Part shown: in pieces, positions 46,725-55,859 of the stretch
How positions within the stretch are numbered: position 1 is the first letter of the stretch
Layout: each line of letters begins with the position of its first letter
Program-made: the position numbers and the translations under genes
NCBI GenBank assembly: GCA_003259005.1
Contig: QLII01000001.1
Location: 8,423,001-8,487,000 of the forward strand
Reading direction: 5' to 3'
From: Spirosoma telluris
Lineage (GTDB): Bacteria > Bacteroidota > Bacteroidia > Cytophagales > Spirosomataceae
Length of the DNA: 64,000 nt
The notes under the pieces: model-generated
What the model saw: only the letters and a program-made list of their open reading frames with translations
Told to the model about the DNA's origin: nothing
Database searches by the model: none

Positions 46725-47335
46725 ATGGCACTAGGTACACAACTTATAAAAATTCGTCGCACCACCGATGGACAGGTGCTTTATCTGGCGACTACACTTC
46801 GTAATACATCCGATTTTCCCCTAAATGGTGCTGGTCAGGCGGCTTTTGAGGCTGCTGTCAATGCCGGTAGTTTTACACTGACGGTCGATAATGGGGCCAT
46901 TATTCCGGCAGGTACAGTACCTCCTCTGATAAAACCCGGAGTCGTAACTGGCGCTGCTTTTTCGCAAAAGATACAGGCCGAAGATGCAGCAGGGACAGGT
47001 ACATCGTCTGGGCCGTCGGGGATGACAATATGCGTGGCCCCTATAGTACCAGCAGTGAGTACTTAGTTTATACGATAACGGGTGCACCAGCCACAGCACC
47101 TAATTACAAGCTGGCTCTACGCTACCAGACAAGCACCCAGGCAGCAGGTGTTGCCAGCCTTATAATTAACGGAGGGGCTCCGGTGGATTTTCCCATTGAA
47201 GGAACTGATGGCGGAAAGCGTACCTACAATGCAATGATTTCGCTGACGCCGGGTAACAATACCATTCGGATTCAGGGCAAATCGGGTGCCGCATTTTTTC
47301 AGGATTATATTATCGTTACACGCCCTGCCGGTTGA
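46725..47335 (+). CDS. Protein with a CBM6/CBM35-like domain (one-base frameshift)
   Basis: About 203 residues. Residues 1-75 are of unknown type (GTQLIKIRRTTDGQVLYLAT). From about residue 83 the sequence matches the jelly-roll carbohydrate-binding pattern: KIQAEDAAGTGTS, MRGPYSTSSEYLVYTITG, YKLALRYQTSTQAAGVASLI, NTIRIQGKSGAAFFQDYIIV. The frame breaks at 47018-47021; one more G gives SGPSGDDNMRGPYSTS, which restores the domain. No signal peptide is present at ATG 46725 (MALGTQLIK). It follows the 646-residue gene and precedes a small membrane protein gene. Confidence 0.72.
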
Positions 47336-47515
47336 CCGTGTTTTCTAAATCTGGTGAATGGCAGGCCGGTAAGGCAGCGCAACAAAGAATCAACCAACAG
47401 ATGCTTATAAACAGTGAGTTATCTCCTTTGATATGCCCGTTATTAGTTTAGACTGGGAGACACCTGCCCAGCTACCTACTTTCGGGAGCCATTTAGTTAC
47501 GCAAACTCACTGCAA

Positions 47516-47787
47516 ATGCTCCGATTTATTTATCAGGTCGCTGGCTTCGGCCTCGTCTATACCTTAATTCTGGTGGCTACGATTCCTTTTCTGGTTTACT
47601 GGGGAAGGCCAAGCCCTGGCAAATGTTCGTGCAATTCCTGATGGAGTTTCCCGTCGACAATGAAAAAATAGGAGTCTTTTCCCTTCCCGGCATGGTCGCG
47701 GTTATGTTTTTAAATGGGCTACTATGGGGTCTTGCATTGGTTGGTCTTCTTCGACTTGGGCTCCTTTTCTGGGAATTGACTTCCTAA
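47516..47787 (+). CDS. Small membrane protein, 90 residues (one-base frameshift)
   Basis: MLRFIYQVAGFGLVYTLILV leads a first helix, and GMVAVMFLNGLLWGLALVGL forms a second. The frame breaks at the four-G run 47601-47604; one more G joins LVYWGKAKPWQMFVQFLMEF. A stop at 47785-47787 then closes it. No family is recognised. Neither half is long enough to be noticed alone, so this gene is easy to miss. The 180 bases between it and the previous gene show nothing. Confidence 0.55.
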
Positions 47788-47902
47788 CGGACCAACTGCT
47801 AGAGCTTGTTCATTGTAGATTCTATAATGCTATTGGTCCAGATTATCAACACAATAGGGTCAAAAGAATTAATTGAAACTATTTTGCCGCAGCATAAGTC
47901 AT

Positions 47903-48778
47903 TTACTCTCCTGCTGCTGCTGTTGCCGTGGAGCTACCAGACCGTAGACGAGCTACCCGAATGCCAGAAAGTTGCTTATGCCACAGTACATAGTCGCTGA
48001 TGGGGTAGGGGGTAATCACCACTGCACCCTGGTCTGACGATGCGTGGAGTAGGTGCATGCGTCCGTCAGGCTGACGAATGGCAAGGCCCACATGCTTCAT
48101 GTCTAAACCTGGCCGGGCGGCTGTAAGCATCACAATGTCGCCTTCACGAAGTTGCGTTTCGGCCTGTCGGATATTTTTTTTCGGAATAAATGAAAAGGCC
48201 TTCTGGCTTAACGACGCTTCGGTTTGGGCAACCTGTTTAAAAACGACAGGGTCATTCAAATGTGGATATTTATAGGTCGAGTTGGTCATATATGACACAG
48301 ACTTAGCCACTGAAATACTGCCTGGTAAATCATGAGTTACATCTGTGACAAGCCCTTTGCGTTCGTTATCGCGAAGCCAGTCGGAGAAATAATGTAACCG
48401 ACTGGCATAGCCATCAATCTGTCCAGCCCGATAACGGAGCTTGGTCAGGTATTTACGGAAAGTTTGTTCGAATAGGGCTTGATTTTGCTTGTCGGTTACG
48501 TCTTGCCAGGTCAATGAAAGCGCCAGAACCGTCTCCAGATAGGTAGTACAGTCAAACTCAAGTACATTGACAACCAACTGCTCAGTCGGATTCACATCCA
48601 GCGTATGCGGAACATAGGGTTTTCCAATGAACTGCTTACCAATATTGATCGTCGTTTCAGTCGCTGTTTTACCACCCACAACCGTCAGTGAGTGTAGATT
48701 GGTTGATAAAACAAGCTCCTGAGCTTGCCCAACCAGCGAAGTTAACATCAAGAAAAAAGCAGTAAACAGTTTTAGCAT
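47903..48778 (-). CDS. DUF1460 (NlpC/P60-like amidase) secreted protein
   Basis: A 291-residue protein with a signal peptide (MLKLFTAFFLMLTSLVGQAQ). The DUF1460 domain has FDCTTYLETVLAL with the likely catalytic Cys77, REGDIVMLTAARPGLDMKHV with the His near 230, and GLAIRQPDGRMHLLHASSDQ. The DUF1460 family includes N-acetylmuramoyl-L-alanine amidase-like cysteine hydrolases that act on peptidoglycan fragments. Length is normal. It ends in a low-complexity SSTATAAAGE tail. It lies 63 bases downstream of the GH13 gene on the same strand, with no obvious link to starch use. Confidence 0.82.
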   Translation of the reverse strand: MLKLFTAFFLMLTSLVGQAQELVLSTNLHSLTVVGGKTATETTINIGKQFIGKPYVPHTLDVNPTEQLVVNVLEFDCTTYLETVLALSLTWQDVTDKQNQALFEQTFRKYLTKLRYRAGQIDGYASRLHYFSDWLRDNERKGLVTDVTHDLPGSISVAKSVSYMTNSTYKYPHLNDPVVFKQVAQTEASLSQKAFSFIPKKNIRQAETQLREGDIVMLTAARPGLDMKHVGLAIRQPDGRMHLLHASSDQGAVVITPYPISDYVLWHKQLSGIRVARLRSGSSTATAAAGE

Positions 48779-48841
48779 AGGTGGGTATGAGTTTCTGACT
48801 GATGCCTATTGACGAAGCAAAGCCCGAAAAGTACCATGAAT

Positions 48842-50596
48842 TTACGATTTAATTTCCAGCACACGTACAGCCCTTGGCGGTAAAAGTATAGGTACACCCG
48901 CTAAACCGACTGTTTCAATCTGCGTATCACTGATAAAAATGTCGCCGAACTGATACGTACCAAGCGGGTCTAATCCCATCGCACCAAAAGCATTAGTAGG
49001 AATCATAACGGTCGTTTCGTAGGTTGAAAAATTAGAAAAATTACAGATAATCAAAAGTTTCTGACGTTCGGTATAGCGGAGGTAGCTATAGATCTGGTGG
49101 GCGTCATAACCCGCACTCTGGCCGTTATCATTAGCGTATTGCAAGTCGTAAAAATAGCCGTTCTGAATGGCATCGGAGCCGCTGACAAGGTAGTTTAATT
49201 GCTGATAAAACGACCGCAATCGGCGTTGATCCTCGGTTAAGCCATTACCATCATAACGTCCCTGATTAACATACCCCTGCCAGTCGGCCATTCCCCAGTA
49301 GTCGAAAATGGTGGTGCGTCCATCATCTCCACTGAAGCCCTCGATACCCTCTGCCCGAACGCCAATTTCCTGCCCGAAGTAAAGTAGCATAGGGCCGGTG
49401 TGCATGGTGGCCAGTAGGGTCATGCCCGGTATGGCTGCCCACGGGTCGTTGGCAAAGAAACGGGAGGCAATACGCTGTTCATCATGCGTTTCCAGAAACC
49501 GTAGCATATGCTGAGCGAAGTCGCCGGATTCCTGCTGCCACACGCGGGTAAGGTCGTAGCAGGAGCCATGATTCTCCATGAGTCGCCGAACCGCATCATA
49601 CAACCCCACTTTATCGTATAGGTAATCGAAACCTCCCCCGAAAATGAAGGAACGGTATAGACCTGGATCGTAAATTTCGGCGATGAAAATCATTCGGGGA
49701 TAGCGCTGCTTCACACGGCTGATGGCCCATTGCCAGAACTCAACTGGCACTAAATGGGCCATATCGCACCGAAAGCCATCTATGCCTTTGTCAGACCAGA
49801 ATAGCAGAATATCAAGCATTTGGTGCCAGGTCGCTGGAACTGGATCAAAATGACAACTCCCATCGAATATATTGAAACCGTAATTGAGCTTAACTGTTTC
49901 ATACCAGTCATTAATGTCGGGAGTGGCTGTGATCGACCCACTTCCCGTCACTTTCGCCGGGAATTCATGAATGGCCGCAACAGAAGGGGAGCCGCTTTGG
50001 CTGGTTGGGGGCACAAATAGTTGCCCTGGCAAATAATAAAAATTGTTTTTTGTGGAGAAGGCAGCCATTGTATCATCGTTCTGGCCAAGATCAAAAACGT
50101 CCGCCGGTTTCACATCAGACTGATATTGGCGGGCAACGTGATTCGGAATAAAGTCGATGATAACCTTCAGGCCATGGGCGTGTGTACGCTGGACAAGCGC
50201 ATCGAACTCAGCCATACGATCGGGTACACTGACAGCCAGATCGGGGTCAACATCATAATAGTCCTTAACGGCATAGGGTGATCCCGCTCGCCCTTTCACT
50301 ACGGCTGGATCGTCAGCACGAATTCCTTCGGCCGAGTAATCGGTTTGCGTTGCGTGTTCAAGAATACCGGTAAACCAGATATGCGACGCCCCAAACTGTC
50401 GAATGGATTTTAGAGCGGCATCATTGATATCATTAAATTTTCCGACACCATTCTCGTCACGACTTCCGTTTATCTGGTTCGTGATGGTCTGATTGCCAAA
50501 CAGGCGCGTAAAAATCTGGTAAATAATCAGTTTGTCCATCACCGGGACAACAGATGCGGTATACATAGGTTGGCTTAATTCAGGTTTGAGGAACAA
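48842..50596 (-). CDS. GH13 family enzyme, no signal peptide
   Basis: A 584-residue alpha-amylase-family protein. Conserved regions are present: DFIPNHV 148-154, GFRCDMAH 274-281 (nucleophile Asp278), FIAEIYDP 304-311 (acid/base Glu307) and LETHDEQ 368-374. The C-terminal domain is a beta sandwich (RQKLLIICNFSNFSTYETTV). No signal peptide is visible, so it works in the cytoplasm or reaches the periplasm by another route. Starts at 50539 (MDKLIIYQIFTRLFGN) or 50566 are as likely as 50596, since the first 19 residues are not part of the fold. It is divergent from a secreted GH13 enzyme across about 100 bases. Maltodextrin or trehalose-type substrates are plausible. Confidence 0.87.
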   Translation of the reverse strand: MFLKPELSQPMYTASVVPVMDKLIIYQIFTRLFGNQTITNQINGSRDENGVGKFNDINDAALKSIRQFGASHIWFTGILEHATQTDYSAEGIRADDPAVVKGRAGSPYAVKDYYDVDPDLAVSVPDRMAEFDALVQRTHAHGLKVIIDFIPNHVARQYQSDVKPADVFDLGQNDDTMAAFSTKNNFYYLPGQLFVPPTSQSGSPSVAAIHEFPAKVTGSGSITATPDINDWYETVKLNYGFNIFDGSCHFDPVPATWHQMLDILLFWSDKGIDGFRCDMAHLVPVEFWQWAISRVKQRYPRMIFIAEIYDPGLYRSFIFGGGFDYLYDKVGLYDAVRRLMENHGSCYDLTRVWQQESGDFAQHMLRFLETHDEQRIASRFFANDPWAAIPGMTLLATMHTGPMLLYFGQEIGVRAEGIEGFSGDDGRTTIFDYWGMADWQGYVNQGRYDGNGLTEDQRRLRSFYQQLNYLVSGSDAIQNGYFYDLQYANDNGQSAGYDAHQIYSYLRYTERQKLLIICNFSNFSTYETTVMIPTNAFGAMGLDPLGTYQFGDIFISDTQIETVGLAGVPILLPPRAVRVLEIKS

Positions 50597-50612
50597 GGCA
50601 GGTTAGCCTCCG

Positions 50613-50620
50613 CAAAACTA
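50613..50620 (-). promoter_or_regulatory. Putative -7 element for the cytoplasmic GH13 gene
   Basis: TAGTTTTG on the minus strand matches TAnnTTTG, 16 bases before the start at 50596. That short leader would favour one of the later starts (50566 or 50539). Confidence 0.4.
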
Positions 50621-50696
50621 TGGCCTTTTTCAACTAAAATCTTGGGTTAATTTTACGTTCTTGTTGCATTATTCTTAGTTAAGTCAATTGCTACCT

Positions 50697-52571
50697 ATGA
50701 AAAGATTCTTTTTTACACTCCAGATCGCTTTGTGGTTGGTTTTTACCAGCGTATTTGCACAAAATGCGCTGATTCAGCGGGTTAATCCTACCAACTGGTG
50801 GATAGGCATGAAAAACCCAAATCTACAACTATTGGTATACGGCCCGAATGCCGGAACGCTCGCCTATTCGCTCAACTATCCGGGGGTGAAACTGGTCAAA
50901 GCACATACCGTCGAAAATCCTAATTATGCCTTTCTGGATCTGGTCATCGCCCCCACAGCTAAACCAGGTAAGATTGCTATTGTGGGTAAGCATGGCAATC
51001 AGACCCTCACCCAATCGTTTGAGTTGAAAGCCCGCGACGCCAGTCCTAAAGGACAGGGGGTGACGTCGGCAGACTTTATCTATTTAGCCATGCCCGACCG
51101 CTTTGCCAACGGCGATCCAGGCAACGACAAATTTGCAGATATGGCCGATCCCAACGCCGACCGAACTAACCCTTTTTACCGGCATGGGGGTGATCTGGCG
51201 GGTGCTGCTCAACGGCTCAATTACCTGAAAGATCTGGGGGTTACAGCCGTTTGGTTTACGCCTGTACTCGAGAATAATCAACCGCTCACGAATGAAGGTG
51301 GAGTTATGCGTTCGGCCTATCATGGGTATGGATTCACCGATCATTATGCGGTAGATCGGCGTCTGGGAGGCAACGATGCCTATAAAGCCTTTGTCAGGCA
51401 GGCGCACGCAGCCGGTATGAAAGTAGTGCAGGATGCCGTCTATAACCACTGTGGGATTAACCACTGGTTTATTAAAGACATGCCCAGCAAAGACTGGCTT
51501 CACCAATGGCCAGCTTATACGAATACGTCCTATAAATACCAGCCCATCACCGATCCACACGGTGCCGAAAGTGATCGAAAGGTGACCCTCGATGGATGGT
51601 TTGTTCCATTCCTGCCCGATCTGAATCAGCGTAATCCGTTTGTGGCTAATTTCCTGATTCAGCATGCGATCTGGTCGGTCGAAAACTTTGGCGTAGATGC
51701 CTGGCGCATTGATACCTACATGTATAATGACCAGCCATTTATGAACCGCTGCAATCAGGCTTTGCTGACTGAATACCCTAAAATTCACATTTTCGGCGAA
51801 TCGTGGGTCAATAACGTAGTCGATCAGGCGTACTATACCCGCAATAAAATTGAATTCCCCTTTAAGTCGAATCAACCTGGTGGACTCGATTTTGTCGTCT
51901 ATGCCGCTATGAACGATGCCCTGAAGCAAAAATTCAGTTGGGACGATGGAGTGAATCGATTCTATCAGGCTCTGGCGCAGGATGCCGTATATGTAGATCC
52001 TGGCAAATTGGTAACCTTCCTGGATAACCATGATACAGATCGGTATCTGTCGGTGATTGGCGACGATTTCGAGAAGTACAAAATTGGTTTAACCTGGCTG
52101 CTGACAACACGGGGTATCCCATCGATGTATTATGGCACCGAGATTTTGATGAAGAACTTTAAAGACCCTTCGGATGCCGAGGTTCGACGTGATTTTCCGG
52201 GCGGATTCCCGGGCGATAAAGACAATAAATTCGAGACCGCCGGGCGTACTGATCGTGAAAATGAAGCCTACCAGTTTGTTCGGAGGTTAGCTACTTACCG
52301 ACGAGATAACCCTGTGCTGCACAGGGGTAAACTGATGCAGTTTCTACCTCAGGAAGGGACTTATGTGTATTTTCGGTACGATGGTACTAAAACCGTGATG
52401 GTGGCCACCAATACCAATGAAAAAGAAATTTTGCTTGATACGACCCGCTTCATAGAACGAATGAAGGGCTTTACTTCAGCACGGGATATACTGACTGACC
52501 AGAAGTTGACCGATTTGAAAAATATAAAGCTACCGGCTAAAACCGCGATGGTCTTAGAATTGATGAACTAA
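50697..52571 (+). CDS. Secreted cyclomaltodextrinase/neopullulanase-like GH13 enzyme (SusA-like)
   Basis: A 624-residue protein. Signal peptide MKRFFFTLQIALWLVFTSVF, AQ (start 50697). Residues 25-115 are the N-terminal cyclomaltodextrinase domain (RVNPTNWWIGMKNPNLQLLV). The catalytic barrel has DAVYNHCG, FGVDAWRIDTY (nucleophile near 337), HIFGESW (acid/base near 367) and VTFLDNHDTDRY (near 443). The end (about 545-624) is the usual C-terminal sandwich. It cleaves starch-derived oligosaccharides or cyclodextrins in the periplasm. The AraC-type gene follows after 9 bases, so it may control this locus. Confidence 0.9.
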   Translation: MKRFFFTLQIALWLVFTSVFAQNALIQRVNPTNWWIGMKNPNLQLLVYGPNAGTLAYSLNYPGVKLVKAHTVENPNYAFLDLVIAPTAKPGKIAIVGKHGNQTLTQSFELKARDASPKGQGVTSADFIYLAMPDRFANGDPGNDKFADMADPNADRTNPFYRHGGDLAGAAQRLNYLKDLGVTAVWFTPVLENNQPLTNEGGVMRSAYHGYGFTDHYAVDRRLGGNDAYKAFVRQAHAAGMKVVQDAVYNHCGINHWFIKDMPSKDWLHQWPAYTNTSYKYQPITDPHGAESDRKVTLDGWFVPFLPDLNQRNPFVANFLIQHAIWSVENFGVDAWRIDTYMYNDQPFMNRCNQALLTEYPKIHIFGESWVNNVVDQAYYTRNKIEFPFKSNQPGGLDFVVYAAMNDALKQKFSWDDGVNRFYQALAQDAVYVDPGKLVTFLDNHDTDRYLSVIGDDFEKYKIGLTWLLTTRGIPSMYYGTEILMKNFKDPSDAEVRRDFPGGFPGDKDNKFETAGRTDRENEAYQFVRRLATYRRDNPVLHRGKLMQFLPQEGTYVYFRYDGTKTVMVATNTNEKEILLDTTRFIERMKGFTSARDILTDQKLTDLKNIKLPAKTAMVLELMN

Positions 52572-52580
52572 AATCCTCTT

Positions 52581-52976
52581 ATGACTTTCTACCATCAGCA
52601 ACTGATAAAAATCAGGGACGAAGTTTACCCGGATGCCTATGTATGCAAACGGATAGGTGAGGCCAAACGATTCATGGACAGGGAGTTGGAGTGCAGTATG
52701 AGTCTTGCCGATATTGCTGAAGAGGCTTCTTTTTCAACCTTTCATTTTATTCGACTTTTTAAAAGACTGTATGGCCAAACGCCGTATCAATACTTAATAG
52801 CCGCTCGAATTGCGAAGGCAAAAAGACTGTTGCTGAGCGGCAAGACAGTTAAGGATGTTTGTTTCTCGGTTGGGTTTGAAAGCACAAGTTCGTTTACAGG
52901 GCTCTTTAAAAAGCTTACTGGCTCAACACCTACCGCATTCAAGAATAAGTATGTTAAGCAGAAGAGTGGCTACTAG
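52581..52976 (+). CDS. AraC-family regulator without sensor domain
   Basis: A 131-residue protein made almost only of the AraC DNA-binding domain: residues 25-125 hold two helix-turn-helix units (MSLADIAEEASFSTFHFIRL, FKRLYGQTPYQYLIAARIAK and VKDVCFSVGFESTSSFTGLF). The first 22 residues are a short lead. Without a ligand-binding domain it must be controlled by its level or by a partner. It lies 9 bases after the amylase gene. Target genes are unknown; local starch genes are a fair guess. Confidence 0.85.
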   Translation: MTFYHQQLIKIRDEVYPDAYVCKRIGEAKRFMDRELECSMSLADIAEEASFSTFHFIRLFKRLYGQTPYQYLIAARIAKAKRLLLSGKTVKDVCFSVGFESTSSFTGLFKKLTGSTPTAFKNKYVKQKSGY

Positions 52977-53158
52977 ATGGCCTTTTAAAAGTGCCTCATA
53001 GTAGACTAATCGCCAATAGAATATTATGGAAAGAGCAATTTTCAAGAAGTGAATTGAGGAGCCTTTGTCGATTTTTGCTACAATAGTCAGTGAAGCCAAT
53101 GATGCCACCTGCTTTTAGTAAAAATTTTTTTCAAAAAATTATCTCAATTCGAGCAGCC

Positions 53159-53542
53159 ATGAAAATTAAAGTAACCAGCCTACTGGTTGACGACCAGGAA
53201 AAAGCCCTGAAATTTTATACAGATGTATTAGGGTTTATCAAAAAAACAGAGATTCCCATGGGCGACCATAAGTGGTTAACGGTTGTCTCAAATGAAGAGA
53301 GAGATGGTGTTGAATTACTCCTTGAACCAATGGCATTTTCACCTGCTGTTGTCTACCAAAAAGCATTGTTTGAGGCTGGAATTCCGTTAACGGCTTTTAA
53401 TGTAGATGATGTTCAAACGGAATATGAACGATTAGTGAAATTAGGGGTTACGTTTAGTATGCCGCCAACAAGGATGGGGCCAGCAACGCTTGCTGTTTTT
53501 GATGATACGTGTGGTAATCATATTCAGATTATTCAGGTATAA
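53159..53542 (+). CDS. VOC (glyoxalase/bleomycin resistance) family protein
   Basis: A 127-residue protein with two beta-alpha-beta-beta-beta units: KVTSLLVDDQEKALKFYTDV, LGFIKKTEIPMGDHKWLTVV and IPLTAFNVDDVQTEYERLVK, TCGNHIQIIQV. Metal-binding positions of the superfamily are partly visible (Glu in ELLLEP, His or Glu near the end). ATG 53159 is chosen as it opens the fold; 53090 would add an unlike extension. Members isomerise or cleave small molecules or bind drugs, and the substrate here is not evident. It stands alone, downstream of the AraC gene by about 180 bases. Confidence 0.85.
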   Translation: MKIKVTSLLVDDQEKALKFYTDVLGFIKKTEIPMGDHKWLTVVSNEERDGVELLLEPMAFSPAVVYQKALFEAGIPLTAFNVDDVQTEYERLVKLGVTFSMPPTRMGPATLAVFDDTCGNHIQIIQV

Positions 53543-53858
53543 TCATAAGACTTTCAGCCGACTTATAGGGTAACTTAACGAGTTTATTTGTTTGACAATT
53601 GAGTATAACGACAGTTTTGTTTTATTGCTTAATAGTCCTGTTAGCCCGTTGGTATAAACGAGAGGGATCGAAAATGTATTCATGTTTACCAGGAATGTGA
53701 GTAATGATGCTATCTATACAATGGTACCCGTTAAATAATGTTTAGGACAGAATATCTCTGGCTTATAAAATTTTTCTTGTCCTAAATGTCTTTTTTAAGA
53801 TATTTGGAACATTATTAATAGTCGGTAGTTAAATTATTTAAACTTTGAGTTCACGATT
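53543..53858. other. Intergenic region with a long-loop inverted repeat
   Basis: No gene is supported. TTTAGGACA (53741-53749) and TGTCCTAAA (53778-53786) pair across a 28-base AT-rich loop, and TGTCTTTTTT follows. It may be an operator pair before the T9SS cargo gene. Confidence 0.4.
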
Positions 53859-54919
53859 ATGATCAGGAAACTTTTACTTTTAGTCTTATTGGGCATATGT
53901 GGCGGTTATGCGGCCTTTGCGCAGGACCCTTCTGCAACTGGGGTTGTCTTTAGCCCAACCCCTCTCCAGACTAGCCAAGCGGCCAGTATTACTTTTAGCT
54001 TTGGTAATGGGAGTTCCGCTGATATCCCTACAAGTGCTACGGCTACCTATACCCTTGATATACCAAAATATGTTGGGGTAGTTTCATATAGCATTACAGT
54101 GCCTTCTGGCTCAACGAACACGGTCGGTAATCTGGTGGTAACACAAACCAGCAGCGCTACCAGTACGATTCTAACGGTTAAAAACCCGGCAACTCCAATT
54201 CCGGGTAATGCTATCTATGATCTGGTCGTATCTGTAATTGGTGTTAATCCTACGCCAACCCCGCCCCCTACTACGCGTGTGCGGGAAATGCATCATCTAC
54301 TGGACTGGATGCTACGAATGTCACAGATAATGATAATACCAATGCGCAATTTACTGTTACAGGGCCTATGCCTGTAGCACTGGTTTCCTTTACGGCCAAG
54401 GTTCAGGAAGATCGTACCGTTGGGCTGGCCTGGACAACCTCGCTGGAAACTAATAACAAGGGATTTCTAATCGAGCGTAGTAAGGACCTGACCCGCTTTG
54501 AGAAAGTAGGCGAAGTGACCGAGATTGGTGCCAACAGCAACGCCCTCAAATCCTATCATCTGACCGACTTTACGCCATATCAGGGCACCAGCTACTATCG
54601 CTTGACCCAGATTGATCTGGATGGTAAGACAACCGTTTTCCAGGACAAGGTGGTCTCGGTTGTGTTGCGGGATGGCGCTTATGGTGTATTTCCTAATCCA
54701 GTAATCAATGATCAACAGTTTCGGCTGAGTCTGGATGAGCCTGAGACGGCAGTAATTAATTTCTACGGAGTAGATGGCCGGACAATGCCTTTCCAGAAAG
54801 TAGGGGTAGAGTCGGGAAATCTGTTGATGAAAGTGACGGGTAAACTCTCGAGTGGGGTGTACATTCTGACGGTGGGTGAACGGGGGCAGCTTCGCAAGCA
54901 TCGTTTAGTGGTCGAGTAG
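53859..54919 (+). CDS. Secreted protein with type IX secretion sorting tail (one-base frameshift)
   Basis: About 353 residues. The signal peptide ends at GGYAAFAQ, then a beta-rich domain (residues 25-130: SATGVVFSPTPLQTSQAASI, YSITVPSGSTNTVGNLVV). After the frame break near 54283-54285, one more G joins GNASSTGLDATNVTDNDNTN and AQFTVTGPMPVALVSFTAKV. The C-terminal 85 residues are a type A T9SS tail (YGVFPNPVINDQQFRLSLDE, VDGRTMPFQKV, GVYILTVGERGQLRKHRLVV). It is exported across the outer membrane and probably lipidated or released. No catalytic domain is seen, so binding or structural roles are likely. Confidence 0.78.
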
Positions 54920-55000
54920 ACAGCTCACCCAAATTGTCCGAGTTCACCTTGTGGTGTCTTGGTCATCAAGAAGGTTTCACAACATTTAATTCCCTGGCAA

Positions 55001-55147
55001 ATGAAAACAAAGTACAATCATATATCGACGAATTCGCCGAAAAAGGCGTATCAAACTCCCCGCGTGAAATCGCTGGGCAATGTGAAGAAGCTCACCCTAA
55101 AGACCGGTTCAAACACCGATACTTTTGGAGGTTCCTTTGCCCCTTAA
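55001..55147 (+). CDS. Orphan lasso-peptide-like RiPP precursor, 48 residues
   Basis: MKTKYNHISTNSPKKAYQTP continues as RVKSLGNVKKLTLKTG and a 12-residue end. The leader matches the lasso recognition pattern YxxPxL-x3-G-x5-T in spacing: Tyr17, Pro20, Val22, Gly26 and Thr32. Counting from Thr32 as position -2, the core starts at Lys34 and has Asp40 at core position 7, where lasso rings close. A canonical first residue would be Gly, so Lys34 is odd. Precursors of this leader type are common in Bacteroidota and are often orphan. No peptidase, PqqD-like protein or asparagine-synthetase-like cyclase is encoded within this window. Confidence 0.6.
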   Translation: MKTKYNHISTNSPKKAYQTPRVKSLGNVKKLTLKTGSNTDTFGGSFAP

Positions 55148-55242
55148 TTAGCAACCGTTTGGTTAAGCACATTTTTAACGTTCGAACACCGTTATCTTTG
55201 GTAGTTCCTTCGTATAAAAAAATAAACAAGTAGTTTCTACTA

Positions 55243-55279
55243 ACAAAGCCCGGCTGCACTAATAGCAGTCGGGCTTTGT
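55243..55279. terminator. Rho-independent-like hairpin after the precursor gene
   Basis: ACAAAGCCCGGCTGC (55243-55257) pairs with GCAGTCGGGCTTTGT (55265-55279), with one G-T pair. A TATCTTTG (-7 like) lies at 55193-55200, so a very short separate transcript is possible, but there is no -33. Confidence 0.7.
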
Positions 55280-55404
55280 GATTCGCAGCAAAATCCGCAC
55301 ATAGATTGCTTAAGGCTAACCAAACGCGCCATTTTTCCAGTTCACATTATTTCCTTGCAGCATAACCATAAGCTCTTTGTAATACCTTTCTAATTCCTCC
55401 GTAC

Positions 55405-55722
55405 TTATCCCTTAGCTGCAATATTGGGAGTCGAGGTCTCTATTATTAGCTTAACAATTTCGCGCCAGAACCTACGTAAATACCAGTTAAGTTGTTGGGG
55501 AGTATAATCAAATCCTTCAAATTCCCGTATCAGGCTTTCTCGTGAATAAGGGTCTGCCTGTTTAAGAACAGCTTTAAGTGCGGTGTAAACCTGATAAAGC
55601 TCGTCGTCGCTAAAGTCTTTCCCCCATTTACGGGGTAAAATCCCTGGGAAAACTGGCTTTGAGGCAAAAAGGGTTTTTATATATTCTTTCAATAGAGCGG
55701 ATTGATTATTTTGTGAAATCAT
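55405..55722 (-). CDS. Hypothetical protein, 105 residues
   Basis: A soluble, helical protein: MISQNNQSALLKEYIKTLFA, PRKWGKDFSDDELYQVYTAL, KAVLKQADPYSRESLIREFE, QLNWYLRRFWREIVKLIIET. ATG 55722 is preferred over 55749, which has an unlike lead. No family is recognised. It lies between the RiPP-like precursor and an insertion sequence; the sequence upstream of it up to the IS is only about 137 bases, so its old promoter region may be partly replaced. Confidence 0.5.
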   Translation of the reverse strand: MISQNNQSALLKEYIKTLFASKPVFPGILPRKWGKDFSDDELYQVYTALKAVLKQADPYSRESLIREFEGFDYTPQQLNWYLRRFWREIVKLIIETSTPNIAAKG

Positions 55723-55859
55723 GGTAGTAGTAAATTTTATACCAGTCAAATCACTAAAATCTTGCCAATCATGAAAAAGAGTATAACAGCTAGCTGGTAA
55801 TTTTTTGAAAAAGTAAAACTGTTTTTTCTGTCAACACATTAGACTTGATAATTGAGAAG

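Noticed and set aside
46680-47066. Separate short gene of 128 codons starting at 46680
   Set aside because: It is the first half of the CBM-type gene; the second half continues after a one-base lesion, and the better start is 46725.
51084-52031. Open frame of 315 codons on the minus strand
   Set aside because: It is antisense to the secreted GH13 gene, which has full catalytic motifs.
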